Shown piece after piece: positions 1 to 7,912 of a stretch of 23,545 bases of DNA. Position numbers and translations under genes: made by a program. Positions within the stretch are counted from its first letter, which is position 1. Each line of letters starts with the position of its first letter. Source of the stretch: an uncultured bacterium (lineage in GTDB: Bacteria > Bacillota > Clostridia > Christensenellales > QALW01). The stretch covers positions 1 through 23,545 of the forward strand of contig CAJMLN010000028.1 in NCBI GenBank assembly GCA_905214315.1, given 5' to 3'. The notes beneath the pieces were generated by a model. The model had not been told where the DNA came from. It saw nothing but the letters and a program-made list of their open reading frames with translations, and ran no database searches.

Positions 1-971
1 TGTGGACTCTGGCACAGGAAATTGACAATGACTTTTATTCCGAGCGCGGAGACCACCCCTTCTGGAACTATCAAAACAATCCTTGGGTAAAAGTTGCCGA
101 ATACATCCATAAATATGACGCTTATAATCATCCTTTAACCGGCCACCAGGAAAATACCGGTGCTACTACAATTACCGGCGCCGGTACCGGCAGCAATAAG
201 AGCGGAAACGGTATTTCCGTATTCTTCTCCGATGAAGTTTCCCAAAAAACCGGCCATAACTGGTGGGGTGTACAATGGAGTCCCTCCCTTACAGGCCAGG
301 CCAGCAGCGACGTTGCGAAGGACTATTGGAATTCCCCGAAGGTAGCCATTAACTATGAAAGCCGCTACTGCTATCTGTGGACCAAAAACTTTGGCGCGAG
401 GGCGCAGGGCTGGATTTCCTATCTTTCCGGTATGTATGGCTATGGCTACGGCGCCATTGATATTTGGCTGTATAAGAGTACGTATAATATTGATTCGGAA
501 TCCAACGACGGTATAGAAACGATTACAAAACAGGACAAATTGGTTGAGTGGTCCGAATCTATTGAATTTGAATCGGGCTATCAGGTAGGATACATGAAAC
601 AGTTCTTCTCCTACCTCGACTGGTGGAAGCTGATTCCGGATTTCAACGACGAAGTATACTTTACTCCGGACAGAGGTCTTCCGGGGGATAACGGAAAATA
701 TTCTACCAGTGCGATTTATACCTGCGCTACCGACGGCAACAATACGTACGTAGTGTATTTCTACAACAAAACGACGCGCACCGGCACGTTAGGCAATATG
801 GACGCTGATGCAACCTATACCGCGCAATGGTTCAATCCCCGTACTTGCCAGTATGAGCTGATTTCGCAGGAAATCAAAGCCAACGTTACCGATAAAAACG
901 GCAAACCGGGCTATCCGGTTCCCGCTAAGCCGGATAATGAGGACTGGGTGCTTTTAGTAACGAAAAACTAA
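1..971 (+). CDS. DUF4038/apiosidase-like glycoside hydrolase, 5'-truncated
   Basis: The C-terminal 322 or so residues of an extracellular glycoside hydrolase-like protein; the start lies outside the window and the reading frame begins at base 3. Visible landmarks are WTLAQEID near the left edge (an acidic residue after a beta strand, as in DUF4038 TIM barrels), NWWGVQW, NYESRYCYLWTKNFGARAQGW and the aromatic stretch SGMYGYGYG. A C-terminal beta domain follows (NNTYVVYFYNKTTRTGTLG, TAQWFNPRT, ending WVLLVTKN), matching the putative collagen-binding domain that usually ends this family. It is a paralogue of the next gene and aligns with it from WTL to the end. By analogy with that gene it is probably a surface lipoprotein attacking plant-type or mucin-type glycans. 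Apiosidase activity is known only for some family members, so substrate is unknown. Confidence 0.85.
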   Translation, partial: WTLAQEIDNDFYSERGDHPFWNYQNNPWVKVAEYIHKYDAYNHPLTGHQENTGATTITGAGTGSNKSGNGISVFFSDEVSQKTGHNWWGVQWSPSLTGQASSDVAKDYWNSPKVAINYESRYCYLWTKNFGARAQGWISYLSGMYGYGYGAIDIWLYKSTYNIDSESNDGIETITKQDKLVEWSESIEFESGYQVGYMKQFFSYLDWWKLIPDFNDEVYFTPDRGLPGDNGKYSTSAIYTCATDGNNTYVVYFYNKTTRTGTLGNMDADATYTAQWFNPRTCQYELISQEIKANVTDKNGKPGYPVPAKPDNEDWVLLVTKN

Positions 972-980
972 TATCTGCAA

Positions 981-1013
981 AAAGGTATAAGCTTGTTTGC
1001 TTATACCTTTTTT
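981..1013 (+). terminator. Rho-independent terminator after first glycosidase
   Basis: A 12-bp perfect stem pairs 981-992 with 999-1010 (AAAGGTATAAGC / GCTTATACCTTT) around a 6-nt loop and runs into a T tract, 10 bases after the stop codon. Confidence 0.9.
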
Positions 1014-1036
1014 ATAAGAAAAAACACATGAACACA

Positions 1037-1072
1037 AAAAACTGCTTTCCATTGACAAGGAAAGCAGTTTTT
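1037..1072 (+). terminator. second tandem terminator hairpin
   Basis: A 14-bp perfect stem pairs 1037-1050 with 1059-1072 (AAAAACTGCTTTCC / GGAAAGCAGTTTTT) around an 8-nt loop. It sits 25 bases beyond the first terminator, so the two tandem glycosidase genes are insulated from each other and are probably transcribed separately. Confidence 0.75.
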
Positions 1073-1153
1073 AAAATACCGCAGCAAAAAATTCCGATCC
1101 TTTTCAGTATGCAAATAATAAAATTAATTTTTACAAAAGCAACAAGATTTGCA

Positions 1154-1206
1154 ATGGTTTTTGATTTTTTTATTTGTTATAATAAATTATATTATGCAAA
1201 AGGAGG
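1154..1206 (+). promoter_or_regulatory. probable promoter and strong RBS for second glycosidase
   Basis: A perfect TATAAT lies at 1178-1183 in AT-rich DNA. The -35 is poor (ATGGTT or TGGTTT at 1154-1160), so an activator may be needed. AGGAGG at 1201-1206 lies 9 bases before the ATG at 1216. Confidence 0.4.
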
Positions 1207-1215
1207 ATCTTAAGA

Positions 1216-3063
1216 ATGAGATCTACATGGAAAAGAATTCTTGCTTTTTCATTACTTGGAAGCTGTGCCTTTGCAGCGATAGGATGCAACAATACGCCCA
1301 GCACTCCCGGTGCCGATGAAACAGCTCCCACTGCTGAGGTGACGCCCGCACCTACCCAGCCGCCCGCAGATATTACCGAAAAAACCGATTACGTAACGGA
1401 ACAGTGGATAGCTGTTGAGATCCCATTTGAAGCAACGGAACGTATTACAAAAATCGAGCAGGCCGAGGTAGATGTTACCTTCACCAACCGTACAACCTCC
1501 ACTACACTGAAAATGCCTGCTTTCTGGAATGGCGGCGAAGAATGGAAGGTCCGCTTTGCCCCTACCGAATGCGGCATTTGGGATTATACTGTTTCCACAA
1601 AGGGCACAGAGCTCGGCCTTGCAGGAAAAACCGGCACCTTAGCCTGCAACGCATACAAGGGCGATTTAGAAATTTACAAGCGCGGTTTTTTAAAAACAGA
1701 AAAAAATACACGCTACTTTTTATATAACGACGGTACGCCATTCTTCTATTTAGGCGATACGCACTGGACAATGCTGACGGAAGAATTCGACAGCGCCGGT
1801 CCCAATGCCGACGGCATTGATACAGATTCCCATTTTAAATATATTGTAGATAAACGAGTAGAACAAAAATTTACCGTATATCAAAGCGAACCTATCGGCG
1901 CCGGTTTTGATGCCACTAACGGTATTACCCGTGCTGACATCAAAGGCTTTGAGAATTGTGACAAATATTTTCAGTATATTGCCGAAAAAGGTCTGGTACA
2001 CGCCAATGCGCAATTGATCTTCCCGGGAAGTATAACCCAGAATTTCTTTGATGATGATTATCTGTACCATGTAACAAGATATTGGGTGGCCCGTTATGCG
2101 GCCTATCCGGTTTTGTGGACGCTGGGACAAGAGGTCGATGACGCACCGAATTTCAGCACCTTGGGCGATATTTATCCCATATACCAAAAAATGTGCAAAA
2201 TCATTTACGAATTAGATCCTTACAAGCACCCGATCACCGCACATCAAATGAATGCCGCTACAATTGGCGCCGTAGGCAATACATCTGTCCGCGGTGTGGA
2301 CGGCGGTTACGGAAATTATGATCCTTCCAAAACACAAGTTACCGGTACAACAAAGCGTTCCGTTTTCTTTGGCATGGAGGAGCATACTTGGTGGGGCGCA
2401 CAGTGGCGGCCTACAGTAGATCAGCAGTATAATTTTGAAATTCCTAAAAATTACTGGGATTTTGGAGAAGGAAAAGTCACAATCAACTATGAATCCCGCT
2501 ATGATTACCTCTATACCAAAAACTTTGGTGCCCGTGTCAGCGGCTGGATCTCTTATCTTTCCGGTATGTACGGCTACGGCTACGGCGGCGCTGATATGTG
2601 GTATTATAAAACCACCTATACCATGGATCAGCCTGCCTATGACGGCATCGATACTGTCACTGTAGAAGATAAAAAGACAACCTGGGGGCAGATGATGAAA
2701 ATGCCCATCGGTGATCAGATGACCTATTTACAGAATTTCTTTACTGCCCTCAGCTGGTGGAAACTGATTCCCGAGTTTGACAACAATGAATATTTTGTCA
2801 AGAGCGAAGCCAAGTCAGGATATTATGCCGCAGCACATGATGAAAACAATACTTACGTTGTATATTTGTATAATAAAACAACAGATTCCGCCGGCGGCTT
2901 GGGTAAAATGGATCCCGCTGCCACCTATACGGCAAAATGGTTTGATCCCCGTACAGGCGAATATACTGTAATAAGCGACAGCATTACCGCCGCGGACGGT
3001 ACTTACGATATCCCGCAAAAGCCGGTTGCTGACGATATGGTACTGCTGGTAACGAAAAACTAA
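1216..3063 (+). CDS. DUF5060/DUF4038 glycoside hydrolase-like lipoprotein (apiosidase-like)
   Basis: A surface-anchored putative glycosidase of about 615 residues. A signal peptide with lipobox AIG-Cys24 is followed by a Pro/Thr-rich linker (residues 25-55). A DUF5060 beta-sandwich (about 60-145, with WNGGEEWKVRFAPTECGIWDY) comes next, then a DUF4038 TIM barrel starting at RYFLYNDGTPFFYLGDTHW (about 165-183). The barrel includes Glu305 in WTLGQEVDD and an acidic residue in NYESRYDY (about 425), both candidate catalytic acids. The protein ends in a putative collagen-binding-type domain (about 535-615). The start is fixed by AGGAGG 9 bases upstream and by the signal peptide. It is a tandem paralogue of the truncated gene before it, with separate terminators. 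Family precedent points to plant cell wall side-chain glycans such as apiose-containing pectin, but this is inference. Confidence 0.88.
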   Translation: MRSTWKRILAFSLLGSCAFAAIGCNNTPSTPGADETAPTAEVTPAPTQPPADITEKTDYVTEQWIAVEIPFEATERITKIEQAEVDVTFTNRTTSTTLKMPAFWNGGEEWKVRFAPTECGIWDYTVSTKGTELGLAGKTGTLACNAYKGDLEIYKRGFLKTEKNTRYFLYNDGTPFFYLGDTHWTMLTEEFDSAGPNADGIDTDSHFKYIVDKRVEQKFTVYQSEPIGAGFDATNGITRADIKGFENCDKYFQYIAEKGLVHANAQLIFPGSITQNFFDDDYLYHVTRYWVARYAAYPVLWTLGQEVDDAPNFSTLGDIYPIYQKMCKIIYELDPYKHPITAHQMNAATIGAVGNTSVRGVDGGYGNYDPSKTQVTGTTKRSVFFGMEEHTWWGAQWRPTVDQQYNFEIPKNYWDFGEGKVTINYESRYDYLYTKNFGARVSGWISYLSGMYGYGYGGADMWYYKTTYTMDQPAYDGIDTVTVEDKKTTWGQMMKMPIGDQMTYLQNFFTALSWWKLIPEFDNNEYFVKSEAKSGYYAAAHDENNTYVVYLYNKTTDSAGGLGKMDPAATYTAKWFDPRTGEYTVISDSITAADGTYDIPQKPVADDMVLLVTKN

Positions 3064-3093
3064 AAAATATCGGGCATTCTGCCCGATATTTTT
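3063..3093. terminator. bidirectional terminator between convergent genes
   Basis: A 13-bp perfect stem (3063-3075 with 3081-3093, core ATCGGGC / GCCCGAT, loop ATTCT) has an A tract on one side and a T tract on the other, so it can end transcripts from both sides. It overlaps the stop codon of the reverse-strand deacetylase. Confidence 0.88.
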
Positions 3094-3911
3094 TATAAAA
3101 TCCGCGCAGCTGTCTCTGCCCGAAACTCTTCAAAAAGCTCCTGAACGAACATTCCTACGGAAAGCGTATCATCTTTGATTAGCGGCGTCATATCCAAGGC
3201 AATAGAAACGCAATCATACTCATCGCAGGAATGACTCTGCGCAAAAGTAGCATTTGCCCGCTGCCGCCCTTCAAAGGCTATATCATACCGTTTTCCGCCG
3301 GCGATCTGGCTCTTGAACACCCCCAATAATTTTTTTGCCAGGTCCATATATCGTCCCGTATCCAGCATAATCTTCCGGTGATCCGGCAGCCAGTCCAGCG
3401 AGCGCCATACCTCGCAGCCGATCAGCCTGCCAGGTCGCTCTTCTTTTGGAAGGCTGCGTATTGCCTCTATCGTTTGCCGCATAACGGCTACATGCGTATC
3501 ATGCCGATCCGCCGGATTATGGGTAAAAACAGTTTCCGGCCGGCATTGCCGGATCAACGCAGCCAGAGTATTCTTCGGTGCGCTATTTTCCCGCTGCTTG
3601 ATCTGTGCCGAAGAATACCCCAGCATTACCAGCGCATTATAATTCCCCAGCTTTGCCGCCTCCTTCTGTTCCTGCGCGCGCAGCGCTATCATTTCACTAT
3701 CAGTTACATTGGCATATTCCCCTGTGCGCGGGCTGGAAGCCCCATCTGTCACCACGACTCCTGTAAAATAATTTTCCTCGTTTTCCCTGCACCGGCCTAT
3801 TGCAGCCAAAGATGTCAGCTCGATATCATCCTGATGTGCAGCAACCGTCATATGCGTAGTACGCGCAAGTGCTTCCTCTTCCTGCGTACCGTCCGGAATA
3901 TACAGTATCAT
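3093..3911 (-). CDS. PIG-L/LmbE family N-deacetylase
   Basis: A 272-residue zinc-dependent deacetylase of the PIG-L/LmbE fold, predicted cytoplasmic because no signal peptide is seen. The N-terminal motif AHQDDIE (His26, Asp28, Asp29) matches the family AHPDD(A/E) zinc and base motif. VTDGAS follows at about 54-59, and HNPADRHDTHVAV (His131, Asp135, His137, His140) is the second metal-binding motif. Family members remove acetyl groups from N-acetylglucosamine conjugates or similar amino sugars. The start has AGGAGA at 3919-3924 on the reverse strand and a good promoter. The gene is divergent from the AraC regulator and lies beside a NagB-type operon, so a role in the same amino-sugar route is plausible but unproven. 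Confidence 0.88.
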   Translation of the reverse strand: MILYIPDGTQEEEALARTTHMTVAAHQDDIELTSLAAIGRCRENEENYFTGVVVTDGASSPRTGEYANVTDSEMIALRAQEQKEAAKLGNYNALVMLGYSSAQIKQRENSAPKNTLAALIRQCRPETVFTHNPADRHDTHVAVMRQTIEAIRSLPKEERPGRLIGCEVWRSLDWLPDHRKIMLDTGRYMDLAKKLLGVFKSQIAGGKRYDIAFEGRQRANATFAQSHSCDEYDCVSIALDMTPLIKDDTLSVGMFVQELFEEFRAETAARIL

Positions 3912-3937
3912 AGAATCATCTCCTTTTATAATGGTTT

Positions 3938-3966
3938 ATTATAATCCAATACTTTGTTCTTGACAA
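3938..3966 (-). promoter_or_regulatory. sigma-A-type promoter for the deacetylase
   Basis: On the reverse strand, TTGTCA (3961-3966) and TATAAT (3938-3943) are separated by exactly 17 bases, followed by AGGAGA and the ATG. Its -35 overlaps the -35 of the divergent regulator promoter. Confidence 0.75.
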
Positions 3967-3987
3967 TAATAAAAATTGAGATAAGAT
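3960..3987 (+). promoter_or_regulatory. candidate promoter for the AraC regulator
   Basis: TTGACA at 3960-3965 is followed after 16 bases by TAAGAT (3982-3987), a modest -10. AAGGAG at 4006-4011 is the ribosome binding site. Confidence 0.5.
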
Positions 3988-4018
3988 AAAATATGTTATT
4001 AAAATAAGGAGTATTTTG

Positions 4019-4825
4019 ATGGACACTGCTATTACATTTGAGGACCACACAGATCAAATGCGAAAAATCCCTATTATCTTTCATAGAAATACCCAATGCA
4101 GCTCTAAAAAAATCAAATATATCAATTGGCACGAAAACATTGAAATCCTGCGGATTACGCAAGGCGAAGGCTCTGTTGTTTGCGGAAAAAAACTCTTAGA
4201 CGTTGCGGCCGATGATCTTTTTGTTATCAACGCCAATACCGTACACGCTATTATCAGCGGCAGCTTCCTGCAATATGACTGTATGATCATTGACCGCAGC
4301 TTTGCTTTCAACAACGGTATAGACACCAGCAAGCTGCTCTTTCAAAGCTGTATTCAAGATTCTTCCCTTTTATTCCTTTTCGACCGCATCTGTGACGTTA
4401 TTACGCTGCAAAAACCTCCTCTGCTGCTGGATGTAAACGCTGCTCTGCTGCCGTTTTTATGTATGCTTTATCATAAATATGCCAAAACAATTCCTGAAGA
4501 AATGACTGCACAAAAGAAAAGCGATCCGATCCAAGCCGCTCTGCTTTTTATCAAAGAAAATCTAAGTAAACATTTAACACTTGAAAGCATATCCGCGGCG
4601 GCGGGAATCAGTAAATACCATTTTGCACGAAAATTCAGAAACATTACAGGTTTTTCTCCCATGGAATATGTAAATATCCAGCGCTGTGAACTTGCCAAAA
4701 TGCTGCTTGCCGAAAAAAGCTACACCATAAAGCAGATTGCCCAGCTTACCGGTTTTGAAAATCCTTCTTATTTTTCAAAAGTATTTTTCAACGCTACCGG
4801 GATTCTGCCATCAAAATATCAATAG
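4019..4825 (+). CDS. AraC family transcriptional regulator with N-terminal cupin
   Basis: A 268-residue sugar-type regulator. Residues about 15-95 form a cupin-like sensing domain (WHENIEILRITQGEGSVVCG, then DDLFVINANTVHAI). The last 100 residues carry two helix-turn-helix motifs: LTLESISAAAGISKYHFARKF and IKQIAQLTGFENPSYFSKVF, followed by the usual GxxPSKY ending. ATG at 4019 is chosen over TTG at 4016 because AAGGAG at 4006-4011 is 7 bases from the ATG but only 4 from the TTG. The gene is divergent from the deacetylase and upstream of the four-gene sugar operon, whose promoter carries repeated sites. It therefore most likely activates that operon, possibly both sides. The ligand is unknown. 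Confidence 0.9.
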   Translation: MDTAITFEDHTDQMRKIPIIFHRNTQCSSKKIKYINWHENIEILRITQGEGSVVCGKKLLDVAADDLFVINANTVHAIISGSFLQYDCMIIDRSFAFNNGIDTSKLLFQSCIQDSSLLFLFDRICDVITLQKPPLLLDVNAALLPFLCMLYHKYAKTIPEEMTAQKKSDPIQAALLFIKENLSKHLTLESISAAAGISKYHFARKFRNITGFSPMEYVNIQRCELAKMLLAEKSYTIKQIAQLTGFENPSYFSKVFFNATGILPSKYQ

Positions 4826-4927
4826 CGCCTGTTGCCAAAAGACCTGTCTTATTATTGTACGCTTTTTTTCTATAAAGATTTTTTCTCTGTTTAGTTTTAT
4901 TTTGTATATACAATTTATTATAAATTC

Positions 4928-5016
4928 AGCAATATTTTTTGTTTTAATTTTGATTTTTTCAAAACAAATCAAAATTAAAGCAATATTTTTTTATATTATA
5001 GCAATATAACATATTG
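4928..5016 (+). promoter_or_regulatory. three AGCAATAT direct repeats, likely AraC operator
   Basis: AGCAATAT occurs at 4928-4935, 4979-4986 and 5000-5007. The first two copies extend to AGCAATATTTTTT. Spacings are 51 and 21 bases, close to whole helical turns, so the copies would lie on the same DNA face. The third copy is part of CAATAT-AAC-ATATTG (5002-5016) and abuts the -35 of the operon promoter, a usual position for AraC-type activators. Site identity is inferred. Confidence 0.55.
4943..4979 (+). terminator. AT-only hairpin, possible weak terminator of the AraC gene
   Basis: A 14-bp perfect inverted repeat (4943-4956 with 4966-4979, TTTAATTTTGATTT / AAATCAAAATTAAA, 9-nt loop) is followed by GCAATATTTTTTTT. 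It has almost no G/C pairs, so termination would be weak. It may instead space the flanking AGCAATAT copies. Confidence 0.4.
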
Positions 5017-5042
5017 TTTTTTTAAAAAAGATGTTTTATAAT
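5014..5042 (+). promoter_or_regulatory. promoter of the sugar operon
   Basis: TTGTTT (5014-5019) and TATAAT (5037-5042) are separated by 17 bases. The -35 lacks the ACA half, as expected for an activator-dependent promoter. AAGGAG at 5101-5106 precedes the first gene by 7 bases, leaving an untranslated leader of about 65 bases. Confidence 0.65.
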
Positions 5043-5113
5043 ATCCCTATAAAAAACTTAAAAATGCGATGAGATCTCTTCACCGTAAATACAGTTAGAT
5101 AAGGAGTTTTTCT

Positions 5114-5968
5114 ATGTATTCATTTCCTATCGGCGTTATATTGGAATCTTTTCGTATTCCTACAGAGAATGCACTGCAGGCCGCTGCCGAATTTGGTGCA
5201 GACGGAATTCAAATGTATGCTACAAGTGGCATCCATGCCCCGGAAAATCTTTCCCAAAAAGACCGCAGAGAGCTTTTGAAAAAAGTAAAAGATCACGGCA
5301 TGGTATTTTCCGCCCTTTGCGGAGATTTAGGCATGGGGTTCGGCAATGCGGAGCTGAACCCGGAATTAATTGAAAAATCCAAGCGGATTATGGATCTTGC
5401 CAAAGACCTGGAAACCAATATTGTTACTACGCATATCGGCGTAGTACCGGAAGATAAAAATCATCCCCGCTATGCCGTAATGCAGGAAGCCTGCTTTGCG
5501 CTTTCCGAATATGCCGCCAGCATCGGCTCTTATTTTGCCGTAGAAACCGGCCCTGAGCGCGCATCCGTTTTAAAAGAATTCCTGGATACACTTTCCTCTG
5601 GCGGCGTACGCGTAAACCTTGACCCAGCTAATTTAGTGATGGTAACCGGTGATGACCCCGTTCAAGCTGTTTATACTTTAAAGGATTACATCGTGCATAC
5701 CCATGCCAAAGATGGTGTAAAACTTTTGGACGGTAATCCGGAATATCTCTACCGTGCGGTACATCCCGTGCCGGAGGAATATGATGGTAAACGGTTTTAT
5801 CAGGAAATGCCTTTAGGCCAGGGCAGTGTCCCCTTCCCTGCCTACTTGCAGGCTTTAGAGAATGTCGGCTACAAAGGATTTTTAACCATTGAACGAGAAA
5901 CCGGCAATCAGCCACACAAGGATATTCAAACTGCATTTAATTTTTTAAAAAATTTGGAGGAAGAATAA
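5114..5968 (+). CDS. sugar phosphate isomerase/epimerase family TIM-barrel protein (first copy)
   Basis: A 284-residue xylose-isomerase-like (AP endonuclease 2) TIM barrel. Predicted divalent-metal ligands are Glu144 (FAVETGPE), Asp170 (VNLDPANL), His197 (HTHAKDG) and Glu260 (LTIERE), with His107 in TTHIGV on an earlier strand. The full metal set is present, so it is likely an active isomerase, epimerase or keto-sugar lyase. It is the first gene of a four-gene operon, with the dehydrogenase starting 1 base after its stop. In known pathways such proteins partner a Gfo/Idh/MocA dehydrogenase, acting on oxidised sugars or inositols. The substrate here is not determined. Confidence 0.85.
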   Translation: MYSFPIGVILESFRIPTENALQAAAEFGADGIQMYATSGIHAPENLSQKDRRELLKKVKDHGMVFSALCGDLGMGFGNAELNPELIEKSKRIMDLAKDLETNIVTTHIGVVPEDKNHPRYAVMQEACFALSEYAASIGSYFAVETGPERASVLKEFLDTLSSGGVRVNLDPANLVMVTGDDPVQAVYTLKDYIVHTHAKDGVKLLDGNPEYLYRAVHPVPEEYDGKRFYQEMPLGQGSVPFPAYLQALENVGYKGFLTIERETGNQPHKDIQTAFNFLKNLEEE

Positions 5969-5969
5969 G

Positions 5970-7070
5970 ATGAGTCATGAACCTACCCAGCAGGAATTTA
6001 AAGAAACTATCGCATATACCGGAAAAAAACTGCGCATCGGTCTTGTTGGCGCGGGCAATATTTCGAATGCGCATTTAGAAGCATATAAAAATGTCCCCGA
6101 GGCGGAAATCGTTGCCGCCTGCGATATTGATGCGGAGCGCTTAAAACTGACAGCTGACGCTTATGGCATAAAAAAAACATATACCAGTATTGAAGAAATG
6201 ATTCAGAATGAAAAATTGGACGCGGCCGACGTTTGCGTATGGAATTGCAACCATGCCGAATGTGCCATCTATGCCTTAGAGCACGGCCTGCACGTACTAT
6301 GTGAAAAACCCATGGCCTATAACGCCCAGCAGGCTATAAAAATGAAAGAAGCCGCCGATAAAGCCGGTAAACTTTTAATGATTGGCTTTGTTCTGCGCTT
6401 TTCCGAGGAAACTGAGCTGGCCCTTGATTTTGCAAAAAATATGGGCGATATCTATTATTCTAAAGCAGTATATCTGCGCCGCCATGGTGCCCCCGGCGGC
6501 TGGTTCTGTGATAAAGCTCGTTCCGGCGGCGGCCCCGTAATCGACCTGGGCGTACACGTAATTGACCAAACACGCCTGATTATGGGACGCCCCAGACCGG
6601 TATCCGTTTATGCTATGACCTCCAGTAAGCTGGGCTTCCGGCCTGAGCTGAAAAACAAAGTTGGCTGGTCTCCGCGGAAGAGCAAATTTGATACCCATAT
6701 CTGCGACGTGGAAGATTTCGGCACCGCGCTGATCCGCTATGATAACGGCGCCGTCACCCTGTTGGAAACCAGTTATTCCTTAAATGGCTTGGACGAGGGC
6801 CGCAAAGAACTCTATGGCACAAAGGGCGGTTTAATTTTAGGAGATTCGCCTAAATTCTATACCGTGATAAATGACCGTTTGGCCGATATTACACCAGTTC
6901 TTTCGGGCAGCCAGTCCTCCGATATGTTTACAAGCGAAATGCGCCATTTTGTGGATTGCGCTTTAAACGGTACTGCCTGCCGCGCTACGGCGGAAGATGG
7001 TATTTGGGTTATGAAGATCCTTGACGCAATCTATGAATCTGCCGCTACCGGCCATGAGGTGATCTTATGA
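5970..7070 (+). CDS. Gfo/Idh/MocA family NAD(P)-dependent oxidoreductase
   Basis: A 366-residue sugar or cyclitol dehydrogenase. The N-terminal Rossmann fold shows GLVGAGNISNAH (residues about 24-35), an acidic strand end (ACDIDAERL) that favours NAD, and the family signature CEKPMA (EKP at 112-114). The C-terminal half has GGGPVIDLGVHVID, with Asp192 and His196 the expected catalytic pair. The first 20 residues (including TQQEFKETIAYTGKK) precede the Rossmann fold and form a modest N-terminal extension. GGAGGAAG lies just before the ATG inside the previous gene, so translation is probably coupled. The next gene overlaps by 4 bases (ATGA). Members oxidise glucose derivatives, inositol or 3-hydroxyls of glycosides; the neighbours fit any of these. 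Confidence 0.9.
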   Translation: MSHEPTQQEFKETIAYTGKKLRIGLVGAGNISNAHLEAYKNVPEAEIVAACDIDAERLKLTADAYGIKKTYTSIEEMIQNEKLDAADVCVWNCNHAECAIYALEHGLHVLCEKPMAYNAQQAIKMKEAADKAGKLLMIGFVLRFSEETELALDFAKNMGDIYYSKAVYLRRHGAPGGWFCDKARSGGGPVIDLGVHVIDQTRLIMGRPRPVSVYAMTSSKLGFRPELKNKVGWSPRKSKFDTHICDVEDFGTALIRYDNGAVTLLETSYSLNGLDEGRKELYGTKGGLILGDSPKFYTVINDRLADITPVLSGSQSSDMFTSEMRHFVDCALNGTACRATAEDGIWVMKILDAIYESAATGHEVIL

Positions 7071-7912
7071 AAATAGGCGTTTCCTCCTACAGCTTTACGC
7101 AGTTGCTGCAAGCCGGCCTGCATACGCAGTTTTCCATCATTTCCCTTGCCGCATCCTTAGGTTTTGACGGAATCGAATTTACAGATTTAACGCCGCCCGA
7201 AGGAACCACTGAGGAAAAATATGCACTGCTTTTAAAAGCAGAGGCCGCACGTTGTGGTCTTTCCGTTATTTCACACACAGTAGCGGCCAATCTTTTAAGC
7301 CCTGATCCGGAAACAGAAATAAAAAGGCTATATCATAAAATTGATATTGCGCAGCTTTTAGGCGCGCCGCTGCTGCGACACGATGCCTATTTCTCCTTCC
7401 CCGAAAATGCGCCGAAAGATGCCAGTTTTGAATACTATCTTCCCCAGATCACCAAGCTATTCCGCCAGATTACCGATTATGCGCAAAGCAAAGGAATTAA
7501 AACCTGTACTGAAAATCACGGTTTTATCTGCCAAGATCCTAACCGAGTAGAAGCCATTATCAAAGGCGTAGCCAGCCCTAATTTCGGCTGGCTGGTGGAT
7601 ATCGGTAATTTCCTCTGCGCAGACTGTGCCCCTCTGCCCTCGGTAAAGACAGCCGCGCCTTATGCGTTCCACGTACATGTAAAAGATTTTTATCTTTGGG
7701 ATACTGCACAAGAAGGTACCTTTATTTCCCGTGGAGGGAAATATCTAAAAGGCGCTACATTGGGCGAAGGAATCGTACCGGTTCAAGATTGCCTGCAAAC
7801 ACTTTTTTCCGCTGGATATAACAGTTTTGTTTCGGTGGAATTTGAGGGCAGCGAACCGGTTATCCCGGCACTTGAGAAAAGCATAAAATTATTAAGGACT
7901 ATCAAATTATGA
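7067..7912 (+). CDS. sugar phosphate isomerase/epimerase family TIM-barrel protein (second copy)
   Basis: A 281-residue TIM barrel of the same superfamily as the first operon gene but clearly diverged from it. Predicted metal ligands are Glu149 (TCTENHG), Asp178 (WLVDIGNF), His204 (FHVHVKDF) and Glu258 (VSVEFEG), all present. ATG overlaps the dehydrogenase stop (ATGA, 4 bases) and GAGGTG lies about 7 bases upstream, implying translational coupling. Two different barrels flanking one dehydrogenase suggest consecutive steps such as oxidation, isomerisation and elimination or epimerisation of the same sugar. Which step belongs to which protein cannot be read from sequence. Confidence 0.85.
   Translation: MKIGVSSYSFTQLLQAGLHTQFSIISLAASLGFDGIEFTDLTPPEGTTEEKYALLLKAEAARCGLSVISHTVAANLLSPDPETEIKRLYHKIDIAQLLGAPLLRHDAYFSFPENAPKDASFEYYLPQITKLFRQITDYAQSKGIKTCTENHGFICQDPNRVEAIIKGVASPNFGWLVDIGNFLCADCAPLPSVKTAAPYAFHVHVKDFYLWDTAQEGTFISRGGKYLKGATLGEGIVPVQDCLQTLFSAGYNSFVSVEFEGSEPVIPALEKSIKLLRTIKL

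Noticed and set aside
1028..1213. Open frame of 61 codons between the two glycosidases
   Set aside because: It covers the terminator hairpin and promoter, and lacks an RBS and any protein-like features.
4737..5009. Forward open frame overlapping the end of the AraC gene
   Set aside because: It is a shifted frame into an AT-rich promoter region; the hydrophobic residues reflect T-rich DNA.
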